This document shows positions 44,688 through 53,792 of a DNA stretch of 64,000 nt, piece by piece. A program made the translations under genes and the position numbers. The notes under the pieces were generated by a model. The model made no database searches, was not told the DNA's origin, and was given only the letters and a program-made list of their open reading frames with translations. The number at the start of each line of letters is the position of its first letter. Within the stretch, counting starts at the first letter, position 1. The DNA comes from Prevotella sp. (lineage in GTDB: Bacteria; Bacteroidota; Bacteroidia; Bacteroidales; Bacteroidaceae), in NCBI GenBank assembly GCA_024690505.1, contig JAILPA010000188.1:1-64000 (forward strand), in the 5' to 3' direction.

Positions 44688-45959
44688 CTACTGTTCCCAT
44701 CCCAATGTCCTGCGATAGAGCGTACGGATCCAGCGGCCAACCTTTTCCCATGTAATCTGGTCCACCTCGCGCTTGCCTTCCTCTTTCAGGTAGCGGAAGA
44801 GCGACTCGTTAGTACAGATGCTGTAGATGGCAGCTGCCAAAGCGTGAATATCCCAGTAGTCAACCTTGATACAGTTGTCCAGGATCTCGGCGCAACCGCT
44901 CTGCTTCGATATGATGGAGGGCGTGCCGCACTGCATTGCCTCGAGGGGCGATATGCCGAACGGCTCGGATACGGATGGCATGACGTAGACGTCGGAGTCC
45001 TTCAGGCACTCGTACACCTGCTTGCCACACATGAAGCCGGGGAAGTGGAAGCGGTCGGCAATACCACGCTCAGCTGCCAGATAGATCATGGCATCCATCA
45101 TGTCGCCCGAGCCAGCCATGCAGAAACGCACGTTGCGTGTGCGGTGGAGCACCATGTTGGCGGCCTCGACGAAATACTCAGGGCCTTTCTGCATGGTGAT
45201 ACGTCCGAGGAATGTCACCACCTTGTCCTTACCCGTGTGGTCGGGGCGGGGGATGGCATCGTACTCGGCGGGCAGGGGATAGACGGCGTTGTGCACCGTG
45301 AAGCACTTTCGCGGATCCTGATGATACTGGTTAATGACCGTCTGACGTGTCAGCTCCGATACGCACATGATGCAGTCGGCATTGTCCATACCGTTCTTCT
45401 CAATGGAGTAGACGGTAGGATTCACCTTGCCGCGCGAACGGTCGAAGTCGGTGGCATGAACGTGTATGCACAGGGGCTTGCCCGAAACCTGCTTGGCATG
45501 AATGCCGGCAGGGAAGGTAAGCCAGTCGTGGGCATGAATAATGTCGAACTCCTCGGTGCGGGCCACGACACCGGCAATAATCGAGTAGTTGTTGATTTCC
45601 TCGTGCAGGTTGCCGGGGTATCCGCCAGCAAACTCCATGGCGCCCAGGTCGTTGACGTTCATGTAGTTGAAGTCGGCGTAGAGATGGTCGCGCAGACGGA
45701 AATAGTAGTCGGGATCCATTATGTTCCCTACCCTATTCTTCACATAGTCATAGTTTACGTCGCGCCAGGCAATGGGCACAGCGTTCATGGCCACGATGCG
45801 ACAGGCATGTTGGCTCTCGTCACCGAAGGGATGAGGCAGGCAAAGCACTGTCTCAATGTCGCCTTGGGCTTTCAAGCCCTCGGAAATACCATAGTTAGCA
45901 GTAGCAAGACCACCAAACACATGAGGAGGATACTCCCATCCAAACATTAATACTTTCAT
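44688..45959 (-). CDS. glycosyltransferase family 4 (glycogen synthase-like)
   Basis: 423 residues with a GT-B fold: N-terminal MKVLMFGWEYPPHVFGGLATANYGIS, middle HAHDWLTFPAGIHAK, and C-terminal donor site SVSEPFGISPLEAMQCGTPSIISKQSGCAEIL with the E-x7-E pattern. In Bacteroidota this protein sits with a glycogen debranching enzyme and a GH57 protein, as here, and is presumed to elongate alpha-glucan. It starts 12 bases after the debranching enzyme stop, so it is co-transcribed with it. Confidence 0.88.
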   Translation of the reverse strand: MKVLMFGWEYPPHVFGGLATANYGISEGLKAQGDIETVLCLPHPFGDESQHACRIVAMNAVPIAWRDVNYDYVKNRVGNIMDPDYYFRLRDHLYADFNYMNVNDLGAMEFAGGYPGNLHEEINNYSIIAGVVARTEEFDIIHAHDWLTFPAGIHAKQVSGKPLCIHVHATDFDRSRGKVNPTVYSIEKNGMDNADCIMCVSELTRQTVINQYHQDPRKCFTVHNAVYPLPAEYDAIPRPDHTGKDKVVTFLGRITMQKGPEYFVEAANMVLHRTRNVRFCMAGSGDMMDAMIYLAAERGIADRFHFPGFMCGKQVYECLKDSDVYVMPSVSEPFGISPLEAMQCGTPSIISKQSGCAEILDNCIKVDYWDIHALAAAIYSICTNESLFRYLKEEGKREVDQITWEKVGRWIRTLYRRTLGWEQ

Positions 45960-45971
45960 CGTCGTTCCTCC

Positions 45972-47921
45972 TTATTTTTGATACGAATATTTCTCAAGCA
46001 GTTTCATCGTGCGCAGAATCTCGGCCACATTCATGGCAAAGGCCATGGCACCACGGCCGTGGAATGGCGGGTTGCCATCGAACAACTCGGAGATGGTACC
46101 GATGGCATGATAGTCAATCTCGTCTTCATAGCCCACCATCTGGCGCTCGACGAATGACAGGCGTGTGCGCTTATAGAGCTTTAGGCAGGCCTCCATATAG
46201 AAGCCACCAAGCCACGGCCAGGCCGTACCCTGATGGTAGGCATAGTCGCGTTGTGTCTGCGGGCCCACATACATGGGGTTGTAGCCACCACTCTTCGGCG
46301 ACAGCGACCGCAGGCCCTTCGGTGTCAGCAACTCACGAGTACATATATCTACCACGCTCTTCATCTGCTGCTGCGACAGGGGCGAATAGTCGAGGGCAAC
46401 AGCAAATATCATGTTGGGACGCACGCTCCAGTCCATCATCGGGCCGTCAACATAGTCGAGCAGGTAGCCGTATTCATTGACGAAGGTATCTACGAACGAC
46501 TGCTTCGTCTTCTGAGCTAAAGCCTCCAACTCGTCGCTACGCTTCGTGTCGCCTTGCTCAGCTGCCATCGAGGCACAGAACTTCAAGGCATTGTACCACA
46601 GGGCGTTGAACTCTACGATATAGCCCGAACGGGGCACCACGGGACGACCGTTGGCTGTGCTGTTCATCCACGTCACGGCGCGGTCGCGGCCGTTGCTGTA
46701 GAGCAGGCCATTGTCATCGAGCCGCAGATTGGGGTGCTTGTCAGCCTGAATGTAGTCGATAATGGCATTCAGCAGCGAACCGTACATCTCGCGACACTTC
46801 TCACGGCCGGCGTACTTGGCATACTGCTGCACGGCCCACACGGCCCAAAGGGGCACATCGGGCTGTTCCATCTCGTATATCTTCACCGTCAGCGGGTCGC
46901 CATTCATAAATTGGCGCAGGCCTTTCTCGGCGGTCTTCATCACCAGCTCAAAGTAGTCCTGCTCATCGATGGCCAGCGTGAGGCCCGGCAGGGCAATGAA
47001 TGTGTCGCGGGCACGAGCCTTGAACCAAGGATAGCCTGCCAGCAGATAGCGGTCATCGTTCTTCTGGCGGTTGTGGAACTGGTGGGCAGCCGTCACGAGG
47101 CAGTGATAGAAATTGTCGCGCGGCACTCGCACATCGATTTCTTTCTGGAACAGCGTCTTCAGTGTGGACGTCTTGATTTGTGACGTTGATGCAGAGAAGA
47201 CAATGCTCTCGCCTTTGCGTATGGGCATCTCGAAATAGCCAGGCACGTAGAGGTCTTCATTCGATGCATAGCCACGCTCCTGCTCCTTTGGATATTCAAT
47301 GCCCCGATACCAGTCGGGCTGGAAGACAAACTCGTTCTTCTTCGAGAACTGCATGAACAGGTCGGGATAGCCCCGATACATGCATGTCTTGATGCCATTG
47401 TCGATGGGCGTATACTCGCGGCTGGCCACAGAGTTCTCGTGGGTGAACTGTCGTACCGAGCGGAAAGCCAGGAACGGACGGAAGCGCAGCGTGGTGGCTG
47501 AATGTGCATCCTCCAGTGTGTAGCGGATGAGGATGCGATCCTCGTAGGCCTGGAAGATGGCTTCCTTCTTCAGGATTACACCGCCCACGCGATAAACAGT
47601 AGTAGGCACGAGGGAGGCATCGAACTCACGGATGTACTTGTGTCCTTTCGGACTGAAGTTGTTGCCCTGATACTTGTGCAGGCCCAGGTTGAACTCTGCC
47701 CCATGCTGTACTACCGTGCAGTCGAGCGACGACAGGAGCACATGGTTCTCATCGTCAATCTCGGGCACGGGCACTACAAGCAGTCCGTGGTACTTCCGCG
47801 TATTGCAGTCGACCAGGGTCGAACTGCTGTAGGCTCCACCACGGTTAGTACGGAGCAGCTCGCGACGCAGGGACTCTTCCAAGTTCGTCATCACGGCTTT
47901 CTCAAATCGTAAATAACTCAT
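45972..47921 (-). CDS. glycogen debranching enzyme (amylo-alpha-1,6-glucosidase)
   Basis: About 649 residues: an N-terminal beta-sandwich (LRTNRGGAYSSSTLVDCNTRKYHGLLV) and a C-terminal (alpha/alpha)6 barrel (LLAGYPWFKARARDTFIALPGLTLA; DAVTWMN-type sequence; YHQGTAWPWLGG). It removes alpha-1,6 branches of glycogen. The ORF track begins at 48002, but that is upstream of the -7 box at 47980-47987. The start MSYLRFEKAV at 47921 gives a 50-base leader and is preferred. First gene of the alpha-glucan operon. Confidence 0.9.
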   Translation of the reverse strand: MSYLRFEKAVMTNLEESLRRELLRTNRGGAYSSSTLVDCNTRKYHGLLVVPVPEIDDENHVLLSSLDCTVVQHGAEFNLGLHKYQGNNFSPKGHKYIREFDASLVPTTVYRVGGVILKKEAIFQAYEDRILIRYTLEDAHSATTLRFRPFLAFRSVRQFTHENSVASREYTPIDNGIKTCMYRGYPDLFMQFSKKNEFVFQPDWYRGIEYPKEQERGYASNEDLYVPGYFEMPIRKGESIVFSASTSQIKTSTLKTLFQKEIDVRVPRDNFYHCLVTAAHQFHNRQKNDDRYLLAGYPWFKARARDTFIALPGLTLAIDEQDYFELVMKTAEKGLRQFMNGDPLTVKIYEMEQPDVPLWAVWAVQQYAKYAGREKCREMYGSLLNAIIDYIQADKHPNLRLDDNGLLYSNGRDRAVTWMNSTANGRPVVPRSGYIVEFNALWYNALKFCASMAAEQGDTKRSDELEALAQKTKQSFVDTFVNEYGYLLDYVDGPMMDWSVRPNMIFAVALDYSPLSQQQMKSVVDICTRELLTPKGLRSLSPKSGGYNPMYVGPQTQRDYAYHQGTAWPWLGGFYMEACLKLYKRTRLSFVERQMVGYEDEIDYHAIGTISELFDGNPPFHGRGAMAFAMNVAEILRTMKLLEKYSYQK

Positions 47922-47979
47922 AGTTTCATTTAGTATATTAAGGTTTCTAACATTTATAGGTCTTAGGTTATTTGCTCCC

Positions 47980-47987
47980 CAAAGGTA
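47980..47987 (-). promoter_or_regulatory. -7 box for the alpha-glucan operon
   Basis: CAAAGGTA on plus is TACCTTTG on minus, 58 bases before the preferred start of the debranching enzyme. Confidence 0.55.
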
Positions 47988-48030
47988 AGCATTTTCTGCC
48001 ACACGGCAAAGGAATATACACTATTTAACA

Positions 48031-48969
48031 TCAATCGGGTATCAGGAAGTTCACCACTTCCTGCTCTACGGTGATGTTGTAGGCCCCCACTGGTGTGGGT
48101 ATAAGGCGGCCGTCGATGCCCACCAGTGCCTTTTTCGCTTCGTCTACTTCAAGCAGTCTAGTACGGTAGGGATGCACCGACCGGTGGTTAAGGAAACGTC
48201 CGCTGATAAGTAGCCAGAGGCCGCTGAACAGTTGCAGCACCTGGGGGTCGTAGACTACGGTGACGTCGAGCATCCCGTTATAGGGGACGGCACTGGGAGT
48301 CTGCCCGTATCCATGAGCATTGCCCACACAGAGTGTCATCACCCGGCGGTCGATCACCTCGCTGTTCACCCTCAGCCTCATCTTGTAGTCCTTGCGATGG
48401 AATATCTTCAATATGACCGACGATATGAATGACAGCGTACGCGACCAGAGCACGCGGCGTGTCTGTTGGCGCAGGTTCATAATGTCGGCCGTGGTACCTA
48501 TATTCACGCAATTCAGGAAATAGCGCTGCTGCTGTTGTCCCTGCTTGTCGGTGTAGTGCAGGCATCCCAGGTCGACGCTACGTATGCGTCCATGAGTGAG
48601 CCACTCCACGGTCTGGCTGTCATCGGCCTCGTTGAAGCCCCAGAATCGTGCGAAGTCGTTCAGCGATCCATTGGGCACCACCCCCAGGTTCACCTGGCGG
48701 CGCACGCTGCTCTCCTCGCGCATGAGGCAGTTCACGGCATCGTTCAGTGCCGAGTCGCCCCCCACGACGATGATAGTCTTGTAGCCGTTTCGTATGAGCA
48801 TGGTCACGAGGCGTTCCACGCTGTCGCTGGCCTCGCTCTGCACGAAGTCGTAGTGCACACCCCGCTGGTCAAGCTCTTTCTGTAGTCTTTCCCAGCGTTT
48901 ACGCTTGCTCCTGATGCCATTACGCGGACAATAGAGGATGCCCCACCTCTGAGTATCTGTTGCGTTCAT
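48031..48969 (-). CDS. diacylglycerol kinase-like lipid kinase
   Basis: 312 residues of the YegS/DagK fold. The nucleotide-binding loop reads VVGGDSALNDAVN (residues 68-80), where the family usually has GGDGTxNE. VVPNGSLNDFARFW matches the second conserved loop (usually GTGNDFAR). It probably phosphorylates diacylglycerol or a sphingoid lipid at the inner membrane. Its ATG overlaps the stop of miaA by 4 bases (48966-48969), so the two are translationally coupled. Confidence 0.85.
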   Translation of the reverse strand: MNATDTQRWGILYCPRNGIRSKRKRWERLQKELDQRGVHYDFVQSEASDSVERLVTMLIRNGYKTIIVVGGDSALNDAVNCLMREESSVRRQVNLGVVPNGSLNDFARFWGFNEADDSQTVEWLTHGRIRSVDLGCLHYTDKQGQQQQRYFLNCVNIGTTADIMNLRQQTRRVLWSRTLSFISSVILKIFHRKDYKMRLRVNSEVIDRRVMTLCVGNAHGYGQTPSAVPYNGMLDVTVVYDPQVLQLFSGLWLLISGRFLNHRSVHPYRTRLLEVDEAKKALVGIDGRLIPTPVGAYNITVEQEVVNFLIPD

Positions 48970-49910
48970 ATCCTTTCTGTTCTCTTATCAAGCAGCTGCA
49001 TAATCGCTTTCACCTTCTCCTCCATGGGCAGGGTGGCATCGATCCAGTTGATGGTAAATCCTCGGCGCTCCATTCCCCTGAACCACGTCATCTGCCTCTT
49101 AGCAAACTGGTGGATGGAAATCTCAAGACGGGAGAACATTTCGTCGTAGGTGGTCTTCCCCACAAGATACTCTGTGACGAACTTATACTCCAATCCGTAG
49201 TAGATGAGGTCTTCGGCGGGGATGCCCTCGGCCAGCAAGCTGCGCACCTCGTCAATCATTCCAGCTTCGAGGCGGGCTTTCAGGCGGCTGGTGATCTTTT
49301 CACGTCGCAAGTCACGGTCGATGTTGACGCCAATGATGAGCGACTCCACAGGCGGGAGCTCGCGGAGTGGCACCGGATGCTCCAGATTGTAGGTCTCAAT
49401 CTCGATGGCACGTATGGCCCGCTGACAGGAGTCGACGTCGGTGGTGTTGTGCATGGTTGAGCCCGTCTTTGCCTTCAGTTGTTTCAGCATGTCAGTCAGC
49501 TCAGCCAGCGACTTGCCTTCCAGCCGGTCGCGCAATGGCTGGTTCTGGGGCACAGGCGACAGGTGGTAGCCCTTCAGCACGGCCTCGATATAGAGTCCCG
49601 TCCCCCCACAAAGGATAGGCGCAGCTCCCCTTCTGAGAATATCCTGATAGGCATCGCAGAAGTCCTGCTGATACTGAAACAGGTTGTACTTCGTGCCCGG
49701 TTCGCAGATGTCGATGAGATGATAGGGGATGTCGACGGGCAAACCGTCGACCACAATATGGTAGTCCTCCAGGTCTTTGCCCGTGCCGATGTCCATGCGC
49801 CGGTACACCTGACGCGAGTCGGCAGAGATAATTTCTCCACCAATCTCAGCAGCCAGATGAACCGCCAGTGGCGTCTTTCCCGAAGCGGTAGGCCCCAGTA
49901 TTGTGATCAT
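48966..49910 (-). CDS. miaA: tRNA dimethylallyltransferase
   Basis: Adds a dimethylallyl group to A37 of tRNAs reading UNN codons. 314 residues with P-loop GPTASGKT (6-13), ISADSRQVYRRMDIGTGK, and the FxR-type C-terminal region (EISIHQFAKRQMTWFRG). It lies 10 bases after the lipoprotein gene and overlaps the lipid kinase gene, forming a three-gene operon. Confidence 0.95.
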   Translation of the reverse strand: MITILGPTASGKTPLAVHLAAEIGGEIISADSRQVYRRMDIGTGKDLEDYHIVVDGLPVDIPYHLIDICEPGTKYNLFQYQQDFCDAYQDILRRGAAPILCGGTGLYIEAVLKGYHLSPVPQNQPLRDRLEGKSLAELTDMLKQLKAKTGSTMHNTTDVDSCQRAIRAIEIETYNLEHPVPLRELPPVESLIIGVNIDRDLRREKITSRLKARLEAGMIDEVRSLLAEGIPAEDLIYYGLEYKFVTEYLVGKTTYDEMFSRLEISIHQFAKRQMTWFRGMERRGFTINWIDATLPMEEKVKAIMQLLDKRTERI

Positions 49911-49920
49911 TTCCTCCTAC

Positions 49921-51414
49921 TTACTGTTCTTCGATATTATTAAACCACGCGTTGATTTCATTGCCTTCGGGCACCTGATTGAGGTAGGCTTCTCCTTCCT
50001 CCGTGGAGATGTCCTCGTCGTTGAGTGAACATCCGTCGATGCGGCCCTCCACTTGCAGCACATTGAGTTTCCAGAGGCGCTCGCCGTTCTTGAAGGCATG
50101 TATTTCCTGCTGCCACGAAGGCCCGCCGGCCGGTCCTGCCAGCTTGAGGTAGTAGACGCCGTCTTTCTCGCACCTTGTGGGGCGGAATTTGACATTCTCG
50201 ACTGCTATCAGCTTAAACTCGCCATCATCGCGGATGAAGAAGGCGCCGTTCTGCTCGTCCTTGTCGCGCAGCCATATCCACTCGTTCTCGTAGTCGATGT
50301 AGCAGTGGGCCCACTTGGTGAACTTCACGTCATCATCACCCATCTCGCTGTCGTGGTACATCTTCTCCATCTTGGCGATGTCCGACTTCCACACGGGCGT
50401 TTCCTCGTCCACCATCCAGTGGTAGGTCTCGTAGGTCAGGCATTCCAGTTGGTCATCGCGTACATAGATCATTCCTACAGCCACGCTCTCAGGGGCATAT
50501 CTGCGATAGCAGAGCTCAATTCCCTGAGGGCCCTCGAAGGCGGCCATCACGTTGCAGCCCACATACTCGCCATCGTCCTCGGCATTCCAGGATGCTCCCC
50601 ACTGTGGGTCGTAGTAGCCAATCTCCTCATTGACGAGCACCTCATCGCCTTTGACAAACACATCGAGTGCCAGCGAAGACTTGCGGTCGGGGTCGTATTT
50701 ATCCTGGGGTGCATTCTTATATTCTCCTTCGAACTGCAGTTTGCCCCACACACCGTCGGTGCCAATGGTGCAAAGGGTCTTTGAACTTTGCACCTTCATG
50801 CCATACTTCTGCTCCAGCTTCTTCACGACAGCCTGTGGCAGCGGCTCGGGGTTATCCCATTCCGACTCGACCTCCTTGACGTCGAGACGTTTGTGCGACT
50901 CCAGATAGCTCTCCGTGACAATGATACTGAGGTTGGGGGTGTTGAAGTCCTTATCGCGGTCCGCAAAAGCGTAGCGGGCACAGAGCGACGGGATGTCCTC
51001 TCGTCCGTGAATCTCGCCAATGCTGGGGGTATTGCCGTCGGGGTCTTTCAGCACCTCGTCGACAAACTTCACCTTGACCGTACCGTCAGCCGTAAGGAGT
51101 TCAGTGTAGCTGGCGGCATTGCTGCGGAACGACTCCTGCAGCGCCCAGCTCTTGTGGCTTTCCTCGTACCAGTCGGCATTATCTTCCGTCTTTTCGGGTT
51201 CCTCAATGGCCGCCCAATAGAGCATGAGCATGTATTCGCTGTCCTCAGAAGACATGATAAACATGGGCAGGGGAGCGTCGTTCTCATTGGAAGCGTCAGC
51301 GGTATCCTTTGCCGAGGTTGCTTTGCTTCCACAGGCACAAATCAAAGTGCACAACGCCATGGCCAACAGCATAGTAGCCATACGGCTGGCGACAAAATGC
51401 TTGAAATTCTTCAT
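49921..51414 (-). CDS. large lipoprotein of unknown function
   Basis: 497 residues with a lipoprotein signal (LICACGSK). The mature protein is acidic and rich in Asp, Glu, Trp and Tyr, with beta-strand-like stretches (YVGCNVMAAFEGPQGIELCYRRYAPESVAVGMIYVRDDQLECLTYETYHW; AHCYIDYENEWIWLRDKDEQNGAFFIRDDGEFKLIAVENVKF). No domain is recognised. It heads an operon with miaA and the lipid kinase, with a consensus promoter at 51469-51499. Confidence 0.75.
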   Translation of the reverse strand: MKNFKHFVASRMATMLLAMALCTLICACGSKATSAKDTADASNENDAPLPMFIMSSEDSEYMLMLYWAAIEEPEKTEDNADWYEESHKSWALQESFRSNAASYTELLTADGTVKVKFVDEVLKDPDGNTPSIGEIHGREDIPSLCARYAFADRDKDFNTPNLSIIVTESYLESHKRLDVKEVESEWDNPEPLPQAVVKKLEQKYGMKVQSSKTLCTIGTDGVWGKLQFEGEYKNAPQDKYDPDRKSSLALDVFVKGDEVLVNEEIGYYDPQWGASWNAEDDGEYVGCNVMAAFEGPQGIELCYRRYAPESVAVGMIYVRDDQLECLTYETYHWMVDEETPVWKSDIAKMEKMYHDSEMGDDDVKFTKWAHCYIDYENEWIWLRDKDEQNGAFFIRDDGEFKLIAVENVKFRPTRCEKDGVYYLKLAGPAGGPSWQQEIHAFKNGERLWKLNVLQVEGRIDGCSLNDEDISTEEGEAYLNQVPEGNEINAWFNNIEEQ

Positions 51415-51468
51415 CGGTTAATTCTCATTTTAGGTTCATCTTCAGGTTCACCGTCATCTTGGGCGATA

Positions 51469-51499
51469 CAAAGGTAGCGATTATTCCCGAAACCACAAA
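51469..51499 (-). promoter_or_regulatory. promoter of lipoprotein-miaA-lipid kinase operon
   Basis: Minus strand TTTG (51499-51496), 19 bases, TACCTTTG (51476-51469). It begins directly after the gapA terminator. Confidence 0.65.
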
Positions 51500-51527
51500 G
51501 AAAAAGGCAAGGATTTTTGTCCTTGCC
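51500..51527 (-). terminator. terminator of gapA
   Basis: GGCAAGGA pairs with TCCTTGCC around a 6-base loop; on the minus strand TTTTTCTTT follows. It lies about 105 bases after the gapA stop codon. Confidence 0.75.
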
Positions 51528-51632
51528 TCTTTATTTGTTGTACTGACGTTGCTTCGATTATTTCAGTTGACTTCGTCGACCCAAACACTCGACTTGGCAA
51601 ACTGAAAGCGAGCTTTCGTCTGCTCTCGCTGC

Positions 51633-52658
51633 TTATTTGAGCTCGGCGAGGTACTTGATGGTGCGAACCATCTGAGAAGTGTAAGAGTTCTCATTGTCGT
51701 ACCAGGCAACCACCTGAACGAGCGAGTTGCCGTCGCCAATCTTAGAAACCATGGTCTGGTTAGCGTCGAAGAGCGAACCGAACTTCATGCCGATGATGTC
51801 GCTCGAAACGAGCTTCTCCTCGGTGTAGCCGAAGCTCTCGTTGGTAGCAGCCTTCATGGCAGCGTTGATGCCCTCAACAGTCACCTCACCCTTCACAACA
51901 GCGTGCAGGATAGTGGTAGAACCAGTGGGAGTGGGAACGCGCTGTGCAGCACCGATGAGCTTACCGTTCAGCTCGGGGATGACGAGGCCGATAGCCTTGG
52001 CAGCACCTGTTGAGTTGGGAACGATGTTCTGGGCACCGGCACGGGCGCGCTGAACATCACCCTTACGCTGAGGACCGTCGAGGATCATCTGGTCGCCAGT
52101 GTAGGCGTGAACGGTGGTCATGATACCGCTCTGGATGGGAGCGAAATCGTTCAGAGCCTTGGTCATGGGAGCCAGGCAGTTGGTGGTGCAAGAAGCAGCC
52201 GAGATAACGGTGTCGGCAGGAGTCAGAGTCTTGTGGTTCACATTGTAAACGATGGTGGGCAGGTCGTTGCCGGCGGGAGCAGAGATAACAACCTTCTTGG
52301 CACCAGCAGTCAGGTGAGCAGAAGCCTTCTCCTTAGAAGTATAGAAACCTGTGCACTCCAGAACAACGTCTACGTCCAGCTTGCCCCAAGGCAGCTCAGC
52401 AGCGTTAGGAATAGCGTAGATAGTGATCTTCTTTCCATCAACAACGATGAAGTCCTCACCAGCCTCTACAGTGTGCTTGTTCTCACCGAACTTGCCACAG
52501 AAACCACCCTGAGCGGTGTCGTACTTCAGCAGGTGAGCCAGCATCTTAGGACTGGTTAAGTCGTTGATAGCTACTACTTCATAACCTTCAGCCTCGAACA
52601 TCTGACGGAATGCGAGGCGACCAATACGGCCGAAACCGTTAATTGCAACTTTTGTCAT
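51633..52658 (-). CDS. gapA: glyceraldehyde-3-phosphate dehydrogenase, type I
   Basis: Central glycolytic enzyme converting glyceraldehyde-3-phosphate to 1,3-bisphosphoglycerate with NAD+. 341 residues, standard length. [13 protein letters not shown] forms the Rossmann loop, AINDLT has the Asp that favours NAD+, [10 protein letters not shown] contains catalytic Cys157, and the end is [23 protein letters not shown]. Codon use is strongly biased, as expected for a highly expressed gene. The promoter -7 box is TACCTTTG at 52710-52717 on the minus strand. Confidence 0.97.
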   Translation of the reverse strand: MTKVAINGFGRIGRLAFRQMFEAEGYEVVAINDLTSPKMLAHLLKYDTAQGGFCGKFGENKHTVEAGEDFIVVDGKKITIYAIPNAAELPWGKLDVDVVLECTGFYTSKEKASAHLTAGAKKVVISAPAGNDLPTIVYNVNHKTLTPADTVISAASCTTNCLAPMTKALNDFAPIQSGIMTTVHAYTGDQMILDGPQRKGDVQRARAGAQNIVPNSTGAAKAIGLVIPELNGKLIGAAQRVPTPTGSTTILHAVVKGEVTVEGINAAMKAATNESFGYTEEKLVSSDIIGMKFGSLFDANQTMVSKIGDGNSLVQVVAWYDNENSYTSQMVRTIKYLAELK

Positions 52659-52709
52659 TTTCTTTATTAATTAAAAGGGTTATAATAATCTTTTTACTTT
52701 TTCCGTGCG

Positions 52710-52717
52710 CAAAGGTA
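52710..52717 (-). promoter_or_regulatory. -7 box of gapA
   Basis: CAAAGGTA on plus, TACCTTTG on minus, about 50 bases before the ATG. The rest of the gap up to 52944 shows only a small hairpin (AAAGGTTTCACCTTT near 52864). Confidence 0.6.
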
Positions 52718-52944
52718 CGAAAAAAATCTCATACGGCAAGACTTTGGCTCTCTTAATAAACAATAAAAATGCATGTTAGGCCCAAAATTGGCCACAAAGA
52801 GCGCACACTTCAAGCCAGATTGCAAATTACAGATTGCAAAACAAAGTCATACTACTACCGCCGTAAAGGTTTCACCTTTGCGGACGACGGAGAGAAGAAG
52901 GAAAAAAAATTGGGAAAAAATTGCGAAATTAAAAAATAAATCAC

Positions 52945-53187
52945 TACTTTTGCAGCAAACTTTTCGTAAAAACGAAAGCAGATATGAATAATAACAATAC
53001 AGCCCCCACCCCCAGCCCCTCCCATTAAAGGGAGAGGAGACTCGCTGTAGCCTGCCGCACTCCCCTCCCTTCAAGGGGAAAGGCTACGGGTAGGCGAGCT
53101 TGCTCGGGCGTTCGACCTCTGGTCGCTTGCTACCGAAGGGACGCAAGGATGGGGCTGGGGGTTGTAAGCCTAGTTATATAGAAGGTA
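52945..53187 (+). repeat. promoter-leader cassette with G/C-rich inverted repeats, copy 1 (before mscL)
   Basis: It starts with -7 box TACTTTTG then GCAGCAAACTTTTCG, a small hairpin (CTTTTCGT..ACGAAAG) and an ATGAATAATAACAAT start of a 14-codon upstream ORF. G/C-rich inverted arms (AGCCCCCACCCCCAGCCCC at 53001; GGGGCTGGGGG ending 53161) follow, then TGTAA..CTAGT.ATATAGAAG. The copy at 54801-55008 has the same parts in the same order. It may provide the promoter of mscL. Confidence 0.75.
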
Positions 53188-53258
53188 GAATGCTATTTTT
53201 ACAACAACACTAAAGATTCAAGACTAGGGGATTTATTAAAGAATTCAAGGAGTTTGCC

Positions 53259-53669
53259 ATGAAAGGCAACGTGATGGACATGGCCGTTGGTGTCATCATC
53301 GGCGGTGCGTTTGGAAAAATTGTCAGCTCGCTGGTCGACGACATCCTGATGCCGTTGGTAGGTAAAGTACTGGGCAATACCGACTTCACAAACCTGTATT
53401 GCGTATTGGCCCAGCCCGAGGGTGGCGACCTGCCCGAAGGCACGGCTCTCGCAGCCGCACGCGAGGCTGGTGCATCGGTGTTCGCCTACGGTGCCTTCAT
53501 CCAGAACGTGGTTGACTTCCTCATCATTGCATTCTGCATCTTCCTCATGCTGAAGGGCATCAACAAGCTGAACCGCAAGAAGGAAGAGGCTCCTGCTCCC
53601 GAGGCTCCTAAGGGTCCCACCCAGGAAGAGTTGCTGACCGAGATTCGCGACCTGCTGAAGCAGAAGTAA
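53259..53669 (+). CDS. mscL: large-conductance mechanosensitive channel MscL
   Basis: A homopentameric tension-gated channel releasing solutes on osmotic downshock. TM1 is [32 protein letters not shown]2 is [22 protein letters not shown], and the C-terminal helix is [14 protein letters not shown]. The annotated ATG gives 136 residues. In the same frame just upstream the sequence encodes [10 protein letters not shown], the conserved N-terminal helix (E. coli SIIKEFREFA), but where its Met should be the codon is AGG (53226-53228), and a TAA lies at 53211. The gene therefore seems to have lost its ATG by one base change or a sequencing error. Initiation at ATT (53235) or at this ATG would be needed. 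Confidence 0.92.
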   Translation: MKGNVMDMAVGVIIGGAFGKIVSSLVDDILMPLVGKVLGNTDFTNLYCVLAQPEGGDLPEGTALAAAREAGASVFAYGAFIQNVVDFLIIAFCIFLMLKGINKLNRKKEEAPAPEAPKGPTQEELLTEIRDLLKQK

Positions 53670-53705
53670 CAAGCGGAGGGCATTCTGCAAAAGAATGTCA
53701 AGACT

Positions 53706-53755
53706 GCGGGCAGCGACGCTGGTTTTCATACCGACGTCGCTGCCCTGCTTTTTGC
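53706..53755 (+). terminator. terminator of mscL
   Basis: GCGGGCAGCGACG pairs with CGTCGCTGCCCTGC, followed by TTTTT. Confidence 0.75.
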
Positions 53756-53792
53756 TGTTGCGACAACAAGATTTATGATTGACAATAGAAGA

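Noticed and set aside
44589-45950. 453-residue plus-strand ORF
   Set aside because: Antisense to the GT4 gene over its entire length.
47922-48002. N-terminal extension of the debranching enzyme
   Set aside because: The upstream ATG precedes the -7 box and the added residues are not typical of the family.
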